This document shows, piece after piece, positions 8,288 to 17,361 of a DNA stretch of 60,743 nucleotides. The DNA is from JAQUOA01 sp037443785. GTDB taxonomy: Bacteria; Bacteroidota; Ignavibacteria; UBA10030; UBA8401. The notes below the pieces were generated by a model. It did no database searches, was not told where the DNA came from, and was given only the letters and a program-made list of their open reading frames with translations. The stretch covers positions 1 to 60,743 of the forward strand of contig JBBINR010000020.1 in the NCBI GenBank assembly GCA_037443785.1, written 5' to 3'. Each line of letters opens with the position of its first letter. Position 1 is the first letter of the stretch. The position numbers and the translations under genes are program-made.

Positions 8288-9850
8288 CTATTTATTATCT
8301 GCTTCGATTTTGTCAACTGTTAAAAAGAATTTATAGACATCCTTTTCGCGAATTTTCTCCACATCAACACTTTTGAGCGTTGCCTTCTCGAACATGTTTG
8401 CAATGCGGGGAATTCTTTGCCGATATAATGAATATCCGGTGAGCTCTAATTTTGATCCGTTTGAAACCACGTCTTTGACCCATACGGAATTAACATTTTC
8501 AACGCTATTGGTAAGATGATTAAAAATTTTACTCCATCGATTATAATTCGGAACAATAGAATCATACACTGCTAAGGCGCTTTCGAACTGCTTATTCTGT
8601 CCATGAAGACTGTCGAGAACAGATTGCAGCCGTTTATTCTCTGCGAGCTGTTCCTGCACTTTCTGCAATTCTGATCGTGATTTGCGGACATCATCATTTT
8701 GTGCGGCGTACTTCGACGTAAAAAATAGTGTCGTGACAAAAATTAAAACCAACAACACATATCCATGCCATGCAAGTTTAAATATTTTTTGTCCTTCACG
8801 AAAACTGGTCGGCAACAAATCAATATCGTAATACCGCTTGTTTTTCAGCTCCAATGCCCGCATTGCTGCCGAAATCGGAATTGCATATTCCGAAATAATA
8901 GACTCCGGTTCATCTTCAAACCCTGTTGTGTCAATCGTTGGCGAAGATAAATATTCGATGGGAGCTTCAGCAAATTGCGGAGACAGGAATTGCTTCAGGT
9001 CTATTTTATGCGCTACACCCGCCAAGAAGATACGGTCAACATGCACAATGCCGGCACTATCTTGTTCGAGAAGTATTCGAGAATAGATTGTATTCTCAAT
9101 ATTCGGCGTCGATCGTCCCTCACTAATAACCGGAGCAAAATGGAAAAAATTCTCTCCCTTCATGAAGATCAATCGGGTGAATTCCGAGCCGACATATACA
9201 ATAATTGAAATTTCTGATTCGCCCAATTCATAATTATTACGAACAAGGTTCATCAACGAAATGTCTGACGTCTCAATGAACTGAACTCGAGGAATTCTTT
9301 TCCCCAAAAAATCTTTTACGCTCTCGATAAGATCCAACAAACTCAATCCGTCTTCACGGATCATCGACAGCACTTGCCCTTCAGCGGCATTAATATACGC
9401 CAAGGAATCCATTGACGGCTTTATTGATCGAGTTGCTGAAAGCTCATCAATCAACTTGCGTTTTAATTTCGATCCGCTTAACCCAAAATTGTCTTCAAAT
9501 TGCTGATAATAAACAGACGGTTCTGCTATGGAGTATACCAAACGGTAGGAAGTTGTCGGATATTCGGACAACAATCCGATAAGAATTTCGCTGTTCGATT
9601 CCCCTCCGGCACCTTCAGTAAAACCCTCTTTCTCCGCCCCGGCTTCTAATGTATCAACCATGTCGAATGCTTCAACCGTTCCACTGTCAGCAGCTACTGT
9701 TTTTTCTTCTAACCTTTTTACAAGATTCACTGTTTTGGCGTCATGCAAAGAAATTTTTTTATCTTTCAATGACAGGTGGACAAACTTGACATCAAGTCCA
9801 TCGATAAACATCCCGATAACAGTTTTTCCTTCACCTTTTGCGTAGGGCAT
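8288..9850 (-). CDS. PilM-PilN fusion (GspL-like) pilus assembly protein
   Basis: A 520-residue protein that appears to join two pilus components usually made separately. Residues about 1-335 look like the actin-like cytoplasmic PilM (VIGMFIDGLDVKFVHLS; IIVYVGSEFTRLIFMKG; IFLAGVAHK). The boundary carries DIDLLPTSFREG (about 342-353), the conserved NLLP motif at the start of PilN. After it come a membrane helix (about 360-378), a coiled coil (about 385-420) and a periplasmic ferredoxin-like domain ending at KIEADNK. GspL of type II secretion has the same arrangement. Residues about 50-88 form an acidic insertion unlike ordinary PilM. It would recruit the ATPases and link them to the periplasmic complex. 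It is 18 bases downstream of pilT and 7 bases upstream of the PilO/P-like gene. Confidence 0.82.
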   Translation of the reverse strand: MPYAKGEGKTVIGMFIDGLDVKFVHLSLKDKKISLHDAKTVNLVKRLEEKTVAADSGTVEAFDMVDTLEAGAEKEGFTEGAGGESNSEILIGLLSEYPTTSYRLVYSIAEPSVYYQQFEDNFGLSGSKLKRKLIDELSATRSIKPSMDSLAYINAAEGQVLSMIREDGLSLLDLIESVKDFLGKRIPRVQFIETSDISLMNLVRNNYELGESEISIIVYVGSEFTRLIFMKGENFFHFAPVISEGRSTPNIENTIYSRILLEQDSAGIVHVDRIFLAGVAHKIDLKQFLSPQFAEAPIEYLSSPTIDTTGFEDEPESIISEYAIPISAAMRALELKNKRYYDIDLLPTSFREGQKIFKLAWHGYVLLVLIFVTTLFFTSKYAAQNDDVRKSRSELQKVQEQLAENKRLQSVLDSLHGQNKQFESALAVYDSIVPNYNRWSKIFNHLTNSVENVNSVWVKDVVSNGSKLELTGYSLYRQRIPRIANMFEKATLKSVDVEKIREKDVYKFFLTVDKIEADNK

Positions 9851-9868
9851 ATTAAATGCTCAAAATTA

Positions 9869-11140
9869 TTATGTGGTACTTGAACTTAACAACTGCTGCA
9901 TTCGCTTTTTGTTATTTGCATAATTCATCGCACTATCCAATGAAATTTTTTTCTGAGCGTAAAGCTTCTTTAAATCCTGCTCCATTGTCTGCATGCCAAT
10001 TTCATTGGATTCTTGAATCATTTGATAAATCTCGCCGGTATTTCCATTTTTAATTGCCGCTCTGACCGAAGCATTCATAATCATGATCTCGCGTGCGGCA
10101 ACGCGCTTCCCGTCAAGACTCGGTATAAGTTTTTGTGAGAGCACCATCTTTCCAACATCCGCAAATCGATTGCGAACTCTGTCTTGCTCCACCGGCGGCA
10201 CTTCACCGATGATACGGTCGATACTTTCTACAGCCGATGCTGTGTGTAACGTTGAAAATACTTTGTGTCCGCTATCGGTAATTTCAAGGGCCGTAAAAAT
10301 TGTTTCAGGATCTCTCATTTCACCAATCATGATGATATCGGGATCTTGACGGAGTGCCTGAATCGCTCCCTCCTTAAACGACAATACATCACGGCCTACT
10401 TCTCGATGCCGGACAATACAACGATCCGATTTATGAACATACTCAATCGGTGACGCAATAACTACAATGTGCCCATCAACGGTGTGATTATTCAAATCAA
10501 TCATCGCATCCAATGTAGTACTTTTTCCCGAACCGGTGATTCCCGTAATTAAAATCAATCCCTCTTTGGTGTGTGCAAGGCTAACAATTTTTGTGACATT
10601 GGCATGCAGTTCCAGCGATTTATAGGGACGCACCGTTGCATTAATGGCGCGCATATTTAGTGCAAGATGATCAAGATCGAGATATGCATCGGCTCTGAAT
10701 CTTCTCATCGTCTCGCCGTCCATAATCATATACGAGAAATCGAGATTTTTTTGTTCGTAGAGATATTGGCGCTGCCGTGATGTTATTAAGGATTGAATTA
10801 AAATATTTGTTTCATCCACAGAATGAGCATCTAATGTTGGATCGGGTTTTTTTGAGCCAAATATTCTGTACCACACCTTGCCATGTCCGCCATAACCGCC
10901 AAAATCAATATCCGATGCGTTAAGGACAAACATTCTCATGAGAAGTGTATCAACAAAGTTTTTAAGAGCCAATTTATTTTCGATCGGCAATTTTTCTACC
11001 GCATCTCCGATGAAAATTTGTCGTTCTAATCCCTGGGTAGACTGAGGGATTTGAGAAAGAACTTGGGTGAGAATAACGCGGGCATTCTCCTGGATATCAG
11101 CAGGCATAATTAAAGACGCACTTGTCGATGCTGCTTGCAT
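9869..11140 (-). CDS. pilT: PilT-like pilus ATPase with altered Asp box
   Basis: A 423-residue hexameric secretion ATPase of the PilT (retraction) branch. Walker A is GITGSGKST (about 200-208), Walker B is DIIMIGEMRD (about 268-277) and the His box is STLHTASAVES. The C-terminal AAREIMI, AIKNGNTGEIYQMI and GMQTMEQDL match the PilT-type C-terminus, and the C4 zinc module of PilB is absent. The Asp box reads IASPIEY (228-234) where the family normally has IEDPIEY, so two acidic residues are replaced while Pro-Ile-Glu remains. The N-terminus is longer than standard PilT by several tens of residues. An in-frame ATG 11 codons inside is an alternative start. The altered Asp box may reduce or change ATPase activity; that is inference. 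Confidence 0.88.
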   Translation of the reverse strand: MQAASTSASLIMPADIQENARVILTQVLSQIPQSTQGLERQIFIGDAVEKLPIENKLALKNFVDTLLMRMFVLNASDIDFGGYGGHGKVWYRIFGSKKPDPTLDAHSVDETNILIQSLITSRQRQYLYEQKNLDFSYMIMDGETMRRFRADAYLDLDHLALNMRAINATVRPYKSLELHANVTKIVSLAHTKEGLILITGITGSGKSTTLDAMIDLNNHTVDGHIVVIASPIEYVHKSDRCIVRHREVGRDVLSFKEGAIQALRQDPDIIMIGEMRDPETIFTALEITDSGHKVFSTLHTASAVESIDRIIGEVPPVEQDRVRNRFADVGKMVLSQKLIPSLDGKRVAAREIMIMNASVRAAIKNGNTGEIYQMIQESNEIGMQTMEQDLKKLYAQKKISLDSAMNYANNKKRMQQLLSSSTT

Positions 11141-11276
11141 TCTTGCTCAATTTTGGTGAAGGAAAATTTGCGTGCGTTCACAACACACTTAAAATAACAA
11201 GTTTAGAAAAATTTTTCAAGTGTTACATGAACTATTGCTGTGAATATATTGAAAGGTAAAGTTAATGTCAACAGTT

Positions 11277-12506
11277 TTACTCGAGCCACGATAAAATCTC
11301 AAAACTGCCCGTTGTAGGGAAATAATCGGGGGCATTTGCCACATCGGCCAATCGCTCGTCAAAATCGGTTCTCAAATTATACCCGCGTCGGGAAGTGCCT
11401 GAAGCTCCATTCGATGTAGCATACAAATACTCAACCATAATTCCGCCAAAGACATGAAGCATACCAGCCGGACGCGTATTGAAATTTTCCACCTGCAGCC
11501 CGCCTTTAAAGCTATAATACGATCCTTGCATCTCAAATGAAGCAGCTCCATTATCCTTTACCGTAAAATCTCCGTAAGAAACCATTCCAAGAATATCGTG
11601 GGAGCTCGGATTAGTTTTAGGATTATCTTTCAAAACAAGATTATTAGTAATGTTTACTGCTCCTCCAACGGTACCACTTGTGCGAAGAGAAGCTAACGTT
11701 ACCCTTCCGGAGACAGTGCCTTCAACCCACATTGTACCTTTATCAATAGCAATGATTCCATTTGGAGCAAATGCTGCTACTGTTGTGGTCGTCCATGCCG
11801 CCGCAGAAGAAGTTTTCCAATCCAAATGAATTCCATCGGCATTAAATTTTAAATAAAGATCTCCGCCGGATTGAGCATGACCGTGATCATTCGCCGCGTT
11901 ATAAATTTCTGTGTAGCTGGTAACCGCAGGCATTGGTATACTTACAGGAGATTCAAAACCTCCTTCAAAATACGGGTCGGGGGGACGAGAACCGCCCATA
12001 GTCAAACCTGATAACGAAGTTGTTTTACCGAGAAATGCGGGGTGTCCAAATGTTTTCAATTTACCCTGAGTATGGCTTGGGCCGCCGACTGTGTCTCCTG
12101 TTTCCCACTGTGCTGCCGAAGCATGGGTTCCGCCATAAAATGCAAACTTAGCAAATGAACTTCTCACTAATAAAACAATAACCTGTTCAATTCTATGTTC
12201 AGGATCATGAAGATATGTTCCAGTTGAAACAACTTTAATCTTATGCCCTACCGTATCTTTAACTCTAATTTCTATGCTTCCACCGCCAAATGTGTACGTA
12301 GTAGCGTTCGTTCTAAATGTCGAGTCTTGAAAAACCTTACTACAGGCTAAATTCGCTCCGGCAATTGCAATGGTATGAAGTTGAGTATGATCGTAATATG
12401 TAATAGCATTCCGCAGGGATTCTGTTCCGATATCCTGCATGTTCTTCCCAACGAGAAGAAAAATGGCGCTAAAACCCATAACCATAAAAATTGCCGTTCT
12501 TCCCAT
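11277..12506 (-). CDS. Large pilin-like protein, DUF4900/PilX-like
   Basis: This 409-residue protein begins MGRTAIFMVMGFSAIFLLVG, giving one hydrophobic helix directly after Met-Gly and then a periplasmic or surface domain. The ATG at 12506 is preferred over an upstream in-frame start because AGGAGA lies just upstream and overlaps the preceding gene's stop codon. The body contains LACSKVF, EHRIEQVIVLLVR and a beta-rich segment (WVEGTVSGRVTLASLRTSG, LGMVSYGDFTVKDN). It ends with a tail (DERLADVANAPDYFPTTGSF) resembling DUF4900 proteins, which in other phyla occur in pilus clusters as PilX-like minor pilins. It is the third gene of the operon starting at 13732. Similarity to DUF4900 is from memory of the pattern and is moderate. 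Confidence 0.65.
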   Translation of the reverse strand: MGRTAIFMVMGFSAIFLLVGKNMQDIGTESLRNAITYYDHTQLHTIAIAGANLACSKVFQDSTFRTNATTYTFGGGSIEIRVKDTVGHKIKVVSTGTYLHDPEHRIEQVIVLLVRSSFAKFAFYGGTHASAAQWETGDTVGGPSHTQGKLKTFGHPAFLGKTTSLSGLTMGGSRPPDPYFEGGFESPVSIPMPAVTSYTEIYNAANDHGHAQSGGDLYLKFNADGIHLDWKTSSAAAWTTTTVAAFAPNGIIAIDKGTMWVEGTVSGRVTLASLRTSGTVGGAVNITNNLVLKDNPKTNPSSHDILGMVSYGDFTVKDNGAASFEMQGSYYSFKGGLQVENFNTRPAGMLHVFGGIMVEYLYATSNGASGTSRRGYNLRTDFDERLADVANAPDYFPTTGSFEILSWLE

Positions 12507-12514
12507 ACTATCTC

Positions 12515-13183
12515 CTATCTGCTTTGTAAATTTTTTGCAACAATCCTCACCTGCCGCCAATATGCAGATTGATACAGCGTGTCAAAAGCTGCCGCGTTCA
12601 CGCCACCGACAATCTTAGAATAATTTTGCACCTCTACGGTAATTTTCATCGATTGAATCAAACGAGTATTCGAAACGACAGGATGCGCATCATCATTTAA
12701 ATTATTTTTCAATGCATCCATATATTGTAAATTGAATGTCGTCACACCGAGATTTACCCCCACCGGAGTATTAGAGTTTTCAACTCTATAAAGCAATCGG
12801 TCATTCGGATTTGGTGTATTTGACGCCTCGCTTGTATCGCCGACATAATATGTTATGATATCCAGGTTTCCATCGCCTAACCATCCCGTTGTTCCAACGT
12901 TATCGGTTGGTAGGTCGGTAAGAAAACTTATTCTTGTTGACGTTGCTTCAATAATGGCATCGGCCGGATCGGGAATTTTCTTTGGATCGGCGCAATATCC
13001 CATCCGCCGAAAATCATCTTCAATCATTGAAGTGACTGCGACAAGATTTTCCTGCACAACAAGATCGCCACTATAGGCCTGGTAGTTCTCTGCATTACTG
13101 ACATTGACTCGCAGCGCCATGAGCAAAAGGCTTCCAAAGATCATTGTAGAAGCAATAAGATCTAAAATAGTTTGGGATCCCAT
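12515..13183 (-). CDS. Minor pseudopilin-like protein (GspJ/PilW-like)
   Basis: A 222-residue protein starting MGSQTILDLIASTMIFGSLLLMAL, that is Met-Gly followed at once by a hydrophobic helix. The region after the helix (VVQENLVAVTSMIEDDFRRMGYCADP) and the beta-rich part (RISFLTDLPTDN, DIITYYVGD, RLLYRVENS, VTTFNLQYMDA, SMKITVEVQ) match the layout of GspJ/PilW minor pseudopilins, in which an early helix carries the 'IxxDFRRMGY' type pattern. No canonical prepilin peptidase site with Phe/Met+1 and Glu+5 is present. It starts 3 bases after the preceding pilin-like gene ends. It would sit in the tip or priming complex of the pilus; this role is inferred from family layout and context. Confidence 0.7.
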   Translation of the reverse strand: MGSQTILDLIASTMIFGSLLLMALRVNVSNAENYQAYSGDLVVQENLVAVTSMIEDDFRRMGYCADPKKIPDPADAIIEATSTRISFLTDLPTDNVGTTGWLGDGNLDIITYYVGDTSEASNTPNPNDRLLYRVENSNTPVGVNLGVTTFNLQYMDALKNNLNDDAHPVVSNTRLIQSMKITVEVQNYSKIVGGVNAAAFDTLYQSAYWRQVRIVAKNLQSR

Positions 13184-13186
13184 ACT

Positions 13187-13732
13187 TTACCTAAAGTACC
13201 AATAACTATAAACAGTTTGAAAAGTTAATGTGTCTTGCGTTGGCGTATCGCGAGTATAATCCAGCAGATAAGGACTCGTTACGTACACCGTAATTTTTTT
13301 ACTGAAAGTTTTGATTGTTGTCGCCGCCAATGTTGCGGAATTTGGATCAATATATGTTACAGTTACTTTAGTGCTATAAGGAATGCCTTGAAGAGTGTCA
13401 TAATGAACATAGTTATTATAATCATCAATATCATTAAACGTAGAAAAGGTCTCTGCTCCATCTGGACCAAAGCTTGCCGGGGCACACAATTCAGAAGTGG
13501 TGGCCGCAGTTTTGGCAAGATGTGAAGTGTCCAAAGGAACTGCCGTCGATTCGTCAAATGCCAATGCGCTCGACATTTCGATTGCCGATGTACCTAAGGA
13601 TGTCGCGGCAATCCTATATTCAGATAAGTCCTTTGTAAAGCCGGAATTTAACGTTGCGGTGTTCATGTTAAGAATTGTTCTTCCCATCAACATCAACGCC
13701 ATAATTGTAAGTAATGTTTGTCCTAGACCCAT
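13187..13732 (-). CDS. Minor pilin-like protein (GspI/PilV-like)
   Basis: A 181-residue protein beginning MGLGQTLLTIMALMLMGRTIL, a Met-Gly dipeptide followed by a hydrophobic helix. The amphipathic region EYRIAATSLGTSAIEMSSALAFDEST resembles the post-helix segment of GspI/PilV pseudopilins, and the C-terminal half is beta-rich (STKVTVTYIDPN, SKKITVYVTSPYL, DTLTFQTVYSYWYFR). It is the first gene of the downstream pilus operon; 296 bases without a convincing gene separate it from pilB. No Shine-Dalgarno sequence is evident before the ATG. The function as a minor pilin is inferred from position and architecture. Confidence 0.65.
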   Translation of the reverse strand: MGLGQTLLTIMALMLMGRTILNMNTATLNSGFTKDLSEYRIAATSLGTSAIEMSSALAFDESTAVPLDTSHLAKTAATTSELCAPASFGPDGAETFSTFNDIDDYNNYVHYDTLQGIPYSTKVTVTYIDPNSATLAATTIKTFSKKITVYVTSPYLLDYTRDTPTQDTLTFQTVYSYWYFR

Positions 13733-14028
13733 CGACGTACTTTAAGTTAAATTTAATGTGGTCGCAAGTTAAAATATTCTAACGTGAAAGGTTGTAACGG
13801 AAAGCACATACGATATAATATTCAAAAATCATACCGTATCATATTTAGGGGTAAAATGGAAAATATTTCCGAAAAAAAAATACAAGACTGCAAAAATTAC
13901 AATTTTAAAATAAATATTTACAATGATCGGAAATCCTGTCCACCATCTATCAAGATAAATGTGGTGGAATTGTAACCCAAACGATTCTCCATGCTGTTAC
14001 TTTGAAGTGACCTGAAAGGTTTTGATAC
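13733..14028. other. AT-rich intergenic region between pilB and the minor-pilin operon
   Basis: These 296 bases hold no convincing gene; the longest plus-strand open frame (63 codons) is lysine/asparagine-rich low-complexity translation. The region should contain the promoter for the minus-strand gene starting at 13732. A weak sigma-70-like pair on the minus strand (TTGCGA, 17 bases, TAAAGT) ends only a few bases before that start codon, which would give an almost leaderless mRNA; this is tentative. A CCACCA/TGGTGG inverted repeat lies at 13940-13967 but has no T-run. Confidence 0.4.
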
Positions 14029-15816
14029 CTACTCATCTTCAACTGTTGATGCAATTACTTCTTCTAACGAGGTTAGTCCTTCTTTCATTCGCTCCATTCC
14101 AGATCGACGAAGTGTCCACATACCATCCTTTGCCGCTTGATCACGAATGGAATTTTCATCAACCTTTTCACCAGCGTTCAAAACAATATTTTTGATTGCT
14201 TTCGAAAAAAATAATGCTTCATGAATTGCCGCTCTTCCCTTATAGCCGCCGTTGCATTTATCACATCCAACCGGTTTGTAGAACGTGTGACTCTGTAAAT
14301 CTTCTTCCGTGAATCCGAATTTTAATAGATCCCCTTTTTCGGAATCATCAATAGGCTGTTTGCATATCTTGCATAACGTACGGATCAGGCGCTGAGCGAC
14401 AATAATATTAATGGCATAGGCAATAAGAAAAGGTTCGATTCCCATCTTATAGAGACGAGCAACAGCACTTGGCGCATCATTCGTATGAAGAGTCGAAAAA
14501 ACTAAGTGACCGGTATTGGCAAGTTTAATTGCTGTTTCGGCTGTTATCTTATCGCGCATTTCACCGACAAGTACAATATCAGGATCGTGACGCAGAATAC
14601 CGCGAATCGATTGCTCAAAAGACATCTTCGGCCCAATTTTTAATTGTCGCGCTCCCTTGATAATATATTCAACGGGTTCTTCGATCGTAAGAACATTTAC
14701 GGTAGGATCAATAACTTGATACAGCGCGGCAATCAATGTCGTCGATTTACCGGATCCAGTGGGGCCCGTCAAAATAATAATGCCCTGGGGTTTGTTGATT
14801 GCCTTATAAAAGAAATTTTTGGCGGGACCTTGCAAACCTAATTTATTAAGATCGGTGATAACTTTTCGATCATCAAGAACACGAATGACAACGCTTTCAA
14901 ATTTATTTTTAAATTCCGTTGTCACGATTGGCATGATCGAGACGCGAAAACGTAATTGATGGCCATCAATTACGCGCTGTACAAATCCGTCTTGCGACAT
15001 TTCGCGTTCAAATCGATCGACACCTTTCGTTCTATCTTTCACAACCGCCATTACCGCCTCCGGCATTGTATTTTCCTGGCAATGCCACAAAGTTAAATTA
15101 CCGTCAACACGGAACAAGAAGTTCGTTTTATTCCCTTCTGCTGCAACGATATGAACGTCACTCACATCGCGCCGGACCGCTTCAACCAATGCGCCTTCAA
15201 ATAAATTTGCGAGAGCGCTTTTGTTAATTTCAGCATTCAGTAAATCTTCGTCAACTTGCGACTCATCATCAGGCGTTTCAACACTTATTCCACTGTCTTC
15301 CAATAATTTCAAAAATTCATTTTGCGGCGGAATAACTTGTTCGAGAAGACTTTGCAATTCCTTGAGCCGACAATATGTGACTTCATATTTCTTAACGTTG
15401 AAGTTACGAGCAATAACAGGAATATTTCTATCTGTTGGATCGGCACAAACAATCACCAATTTGTCAGACTGTTTTTCATCAAACTTCAGAGGAAGCATTT
15501 TCGCTTGAATAAGCAGATCGCGATTCCCTTCAGGAAGGCCGTCAACAATTTTTCGAATAAAATCGACACGCGTTTTATCGATATTTTCATCAGCGAGATA
15601 TATTTCACGGAACGCATACAGGTTAGCGACTTCACGGAACACAGCATCATGGTCAGCATTAAATTCTGTAACAAGAATTTGTCCGAGATTTCTTCGTTCC
15701 TTTTTTGACGCTTCGGCCTCTTTGACACGGAGAGATTTTTCAAGCGTCTCGTAATCAATAATCCCTTTTTTGAGAAGTGTATATCCTATTTTATCGGTAA
15801 TATCTAAATCAGCCAT
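14029..15816 (-). CDS. pilB: PilB/GspE-type pilus assembly ATPase
   Basis: The extension motor of the pilus, a cytoplasmic hexameric ATPase of 595 residues. An N-terminal MshEN-type domain (about 1-160) is followed by the N2 domain (about 205-310, RRDVSDVHIVAAEGN) and the motor domain. Walker A is GPTGSGKST (351-359), the Asp box IEEPVEY (378-384) is intact, Walker B is DIVLVGEMRD (413-422) and the His box is STLHTND. A C4 zinc module typical of PilB/GspE but not PilT is present (CKIC at about 482-485, CDKC at about 518-521). It begins 24 bases after pilC and probably shares its transcript. The contrast with the altered Asp box of the PilT-like gene is notable. Confidence 0.94.
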   Translation of the reverse strand: MADLDITDKIGYTLLKKGIIDYETLEKSLRVKEAEASKKERRNLGQILVTEFNADHDAVFREVANLYAFREIYLADENIDKTRVDFIRKIVDGLPEGNRDLLIQAKMLPLKFDEKQSDKLVIVCADPTDRNIPVIARNFNVKKYEVTYCRLKELQSLLEQVIPPQNEFLKLLEDSGISVETPDDESQVDEDLLNAEINKSALANLFEGALVEAVRRDVSDVHIVAAEGNKTNFLFRVDGNLTLWHCQENTMPEAVMAVVKDRTKGVDRFEREMSQDGFVQRVIDGHQLRFRVSIMPIVTTEFKNKFESVVIRVLDDRKVITDLNKLGLQGPAKNFFYKAINKPQGIIILTGPTGSGKSTTLIAALYQVIDPTVNVLTIEEPVEYIIKGARQLKIGPKMSFEQSIRGILRHDPDIVLVGEMRDKITAETAIKLANTGHLVFSTLHTNDAPSAVARLYKMGIEPFLIAYAINIIVAQRLIRTLCKICKQPIDDSEKGDLLKFGFTEEDLQSHTFYKPVGCDKCNGGYKGRAAIHEALFFSKAIKNIVLNAGEKVDENSIRDQAAKDGMWTLRRSGMERMKEGLTSLEEVIASTVEDE

Positions 15817-15840
15817 ATCAAATTTCCCCGAAGTGCTGTA

Positions 15841-17214
15841 TCAAAATAACGAGAGAAAAAAATGAATCCATCCGCCGCCGGGCGGTTTTGGTTTAATCGT
15901 TGCTGTTTCTGAAGAAACAAGCGTCAACGCCGTTAACACAACCATGATAATCATTGAAATCATAAGTTGAATAAAATCGATCGCATTACGCATGCGATAG
16001 CCTGTTTCCTTTTCGTAATACTCAGCAAGCTGCATTGCAGTATTCTTTACCGTTCCGGTTTCCGCTCCGGAGTGAAATCGGGAAATTGCAGTTTTGGTAA
16101 AAACTCCGGTCGCTTCAAATGCTTCCGTAATCCCTGCTCCCTTCTCAACCATTAACGGAAGTGCAACCGATTTAATTTGTCCTTCCATATATTTATTTCC
16201 ACACGCCTCGGATGCCATTTTGATTACTTCGATATTTTCCCCCGATCCGGAATACAAGGCATAAAACACGCGGCAAAAAATTTCAATACTCGTCTTATGT
16301 AATAAATCACCAATGGACGGAACTTTCCACATATATTTATCGATGAGATATCTACCCCTCTCTGTCATCGCAAATCGTGCAAATATTACCGATGGAATTG
16401 CAATTGCCAACGTTATCCATATAATATTTGACGTGATAAAATCGCTTAATTTTAATGTGGCTCTCGTCATGGGTGGAAGTTCAATTTTAAATTTTTGGAA
16501 AAGACTGGCTGTCGCCGGGAAAATATATGCGACATAGTATCCTACGGCACCAAATAAGATCACCAGCGTAACGACAGGCATAATCAATGCGCTTTTCAAA
16601 TCCTTCTTAAATTGAGCCTGGCGTTCCAAAAATTTTGCAGTGCTTTCAAAAATTTCTCCCATATTTCCGCTCTTGGATGCAAGCCCCAGCATATGCGCTG
16701 CAAATTTTCCCAGCGTTCTTTCATGCTTTTGAAAAGCCTTCTCGCTGTCTTTCCCTTGTTTCAAATCCTGATTAATTTCTCTGATCGCCTCACGAAGCGT
16801 TTTATTTTGAATGTCGTTAATCAACATCGACATCATATCATTGAAAGGCAATTTCTGCCGAATGAGATCGGAACTTACACGAACAAATGAAACTACTTCA
16901 ATAGCGGGAACCTTCCCCCCCTTTTTTTCAAACAATTTTTTTCGAACATAAACGACAGTATATCCCATCTTGGCGAGAGCATCAATAACTTCCTGTTTTG
17001 AAAAAGCCTTTTGCTCGCCGTCTATTGGCGCTTCGTTCCCTTTTTTAACCCGATAAATAAATGTCGCTCTTGAATGGACAGAAGAAACTTTAAATTTTCG
17101 CTCCCTCGCCATTTGAGCCGCTTTTTCCTTGGCGAGCTTTGGAGTTTCCGCATTGATTATTCCCTGCACAGGTTTACCGTTAAGAGAGACACCGTCTATT
17201 CTAAATTCTGCCAT
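15841..17214 (-). CDS. pilC: PilC/GspF-type inner-membrane platform protein
   Basis: The polytopic membrane protein on which pilin subunits are assembled and which couples to PilB and PilT. It is 457 residues long. After an N-terminal module (GKPVQGIINAETPKLAKEKAAQM) come two GspF domains, about 120-240 and 325-440. The first has LIRQKLPFNDMMSML and a membrane helix at about 208-228 (LIMPVVTLVILFGAVGYYV). The second has YALYSGSGENIEVIKMASEA, SRFHSGAETGTVKNTAMQLAEYYEKE and the final helices. The Gly-Glu dyads of the family (SGNMGEIFE, AETGTVKN) are present. A terminator at about 17300 separates it from the pilin genes, so pilC-pilB probably have their own promoter within 17215-17290. Confidence 0.93.
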   Translation of the reverse strand: MAEFRIDGVSLNGKPVQGIINAETPKLAKEKAAQMARERKFKVSSVHSRATFIYRVKKGNEAPIDGEQKAFSKQEVIDALAKMGYTVVYVRKKLFEKKGGKVPAIEVVSFVRVSSDLIRQKLPFNDMMSMLINDIQNKTLREAIREINQDLKQGKDSEKAFQKHERTLGKFAAHMLGLASKSGNMGEIFESTAKFLERQAQFKKDLKSALIMPVVTLVILFGAVGYYVAYIFPATASLFQKFKIELPPMTRATLKLSDFITSNIIWITLAIAIPSVIFARFAMTERGRYLIDKYMWKVPSIGDLLHKTSIEIFCRVFYALYSGSGENIEVIKMASEACGNKYMEGQIKSVALPLMVEKGAGITEAFEATGVFTKTAISRFHSGAETGTVKNTAMQLAEYYEKETGYRMRNAIDFIQLMISMIIMVVLTALTLVSSETATIKPKPPGGGWIHFFLSLF

Positions 17215-17292
17215 AATCGTTGCATTGAGTGGTTGAGGAGATTTACATCAAAGATACAATCGTAGTTCTTGAAAATCAACTGAGCGGAAGGT

Positions 17293-17334
17293 TTAAAACA
17301 AAACAAGCAGTAGATCATATTAAAATCTCTGCTT
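17293..17334 (-). terminator. Terminator-like hairpin after the tandem pilin genes
   Basis: Arms AAGCAGTAGAT (17305-17315) and ATCTCTGCTT (17325-17334) pair with a one-base bulge and a 9-base loop. On the minus strand the hairpin is followed by a T-rich run (TTGTTTTGTTTT). It lies downstream of the second pilin-like gene and upstream of pilC, separating the pilin transcript from the pilCB transcript. Confidence 0.65.
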
Positions 17335-17361
17335 TATTCTTTACGAGCTATATTTGATACT

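Noticed and set aside
11206..11217. GAAAAATTTTTC palindrome between pilT and the large pilin-like gene
   Set aside because: A short A/T palindrome expected by chance in AT-rich spacer; no further arm pairing convincing enough for a terminator.
13940..13967. CCACCA/TGGTGG inverted repeat as a terminator after pilB
   Set aside because: Only 6 bp with a 16-base loop and no T-run on the minus strand.
13784..13975. Plus-strand 63-codon open frame in the gap between pilB and the minor-pilin operon
   Set aside because: Low-complexity Lys/Asn-rich translation of AT-rich DNA, no ribosome binding site, and opposite to all surrounding genes.
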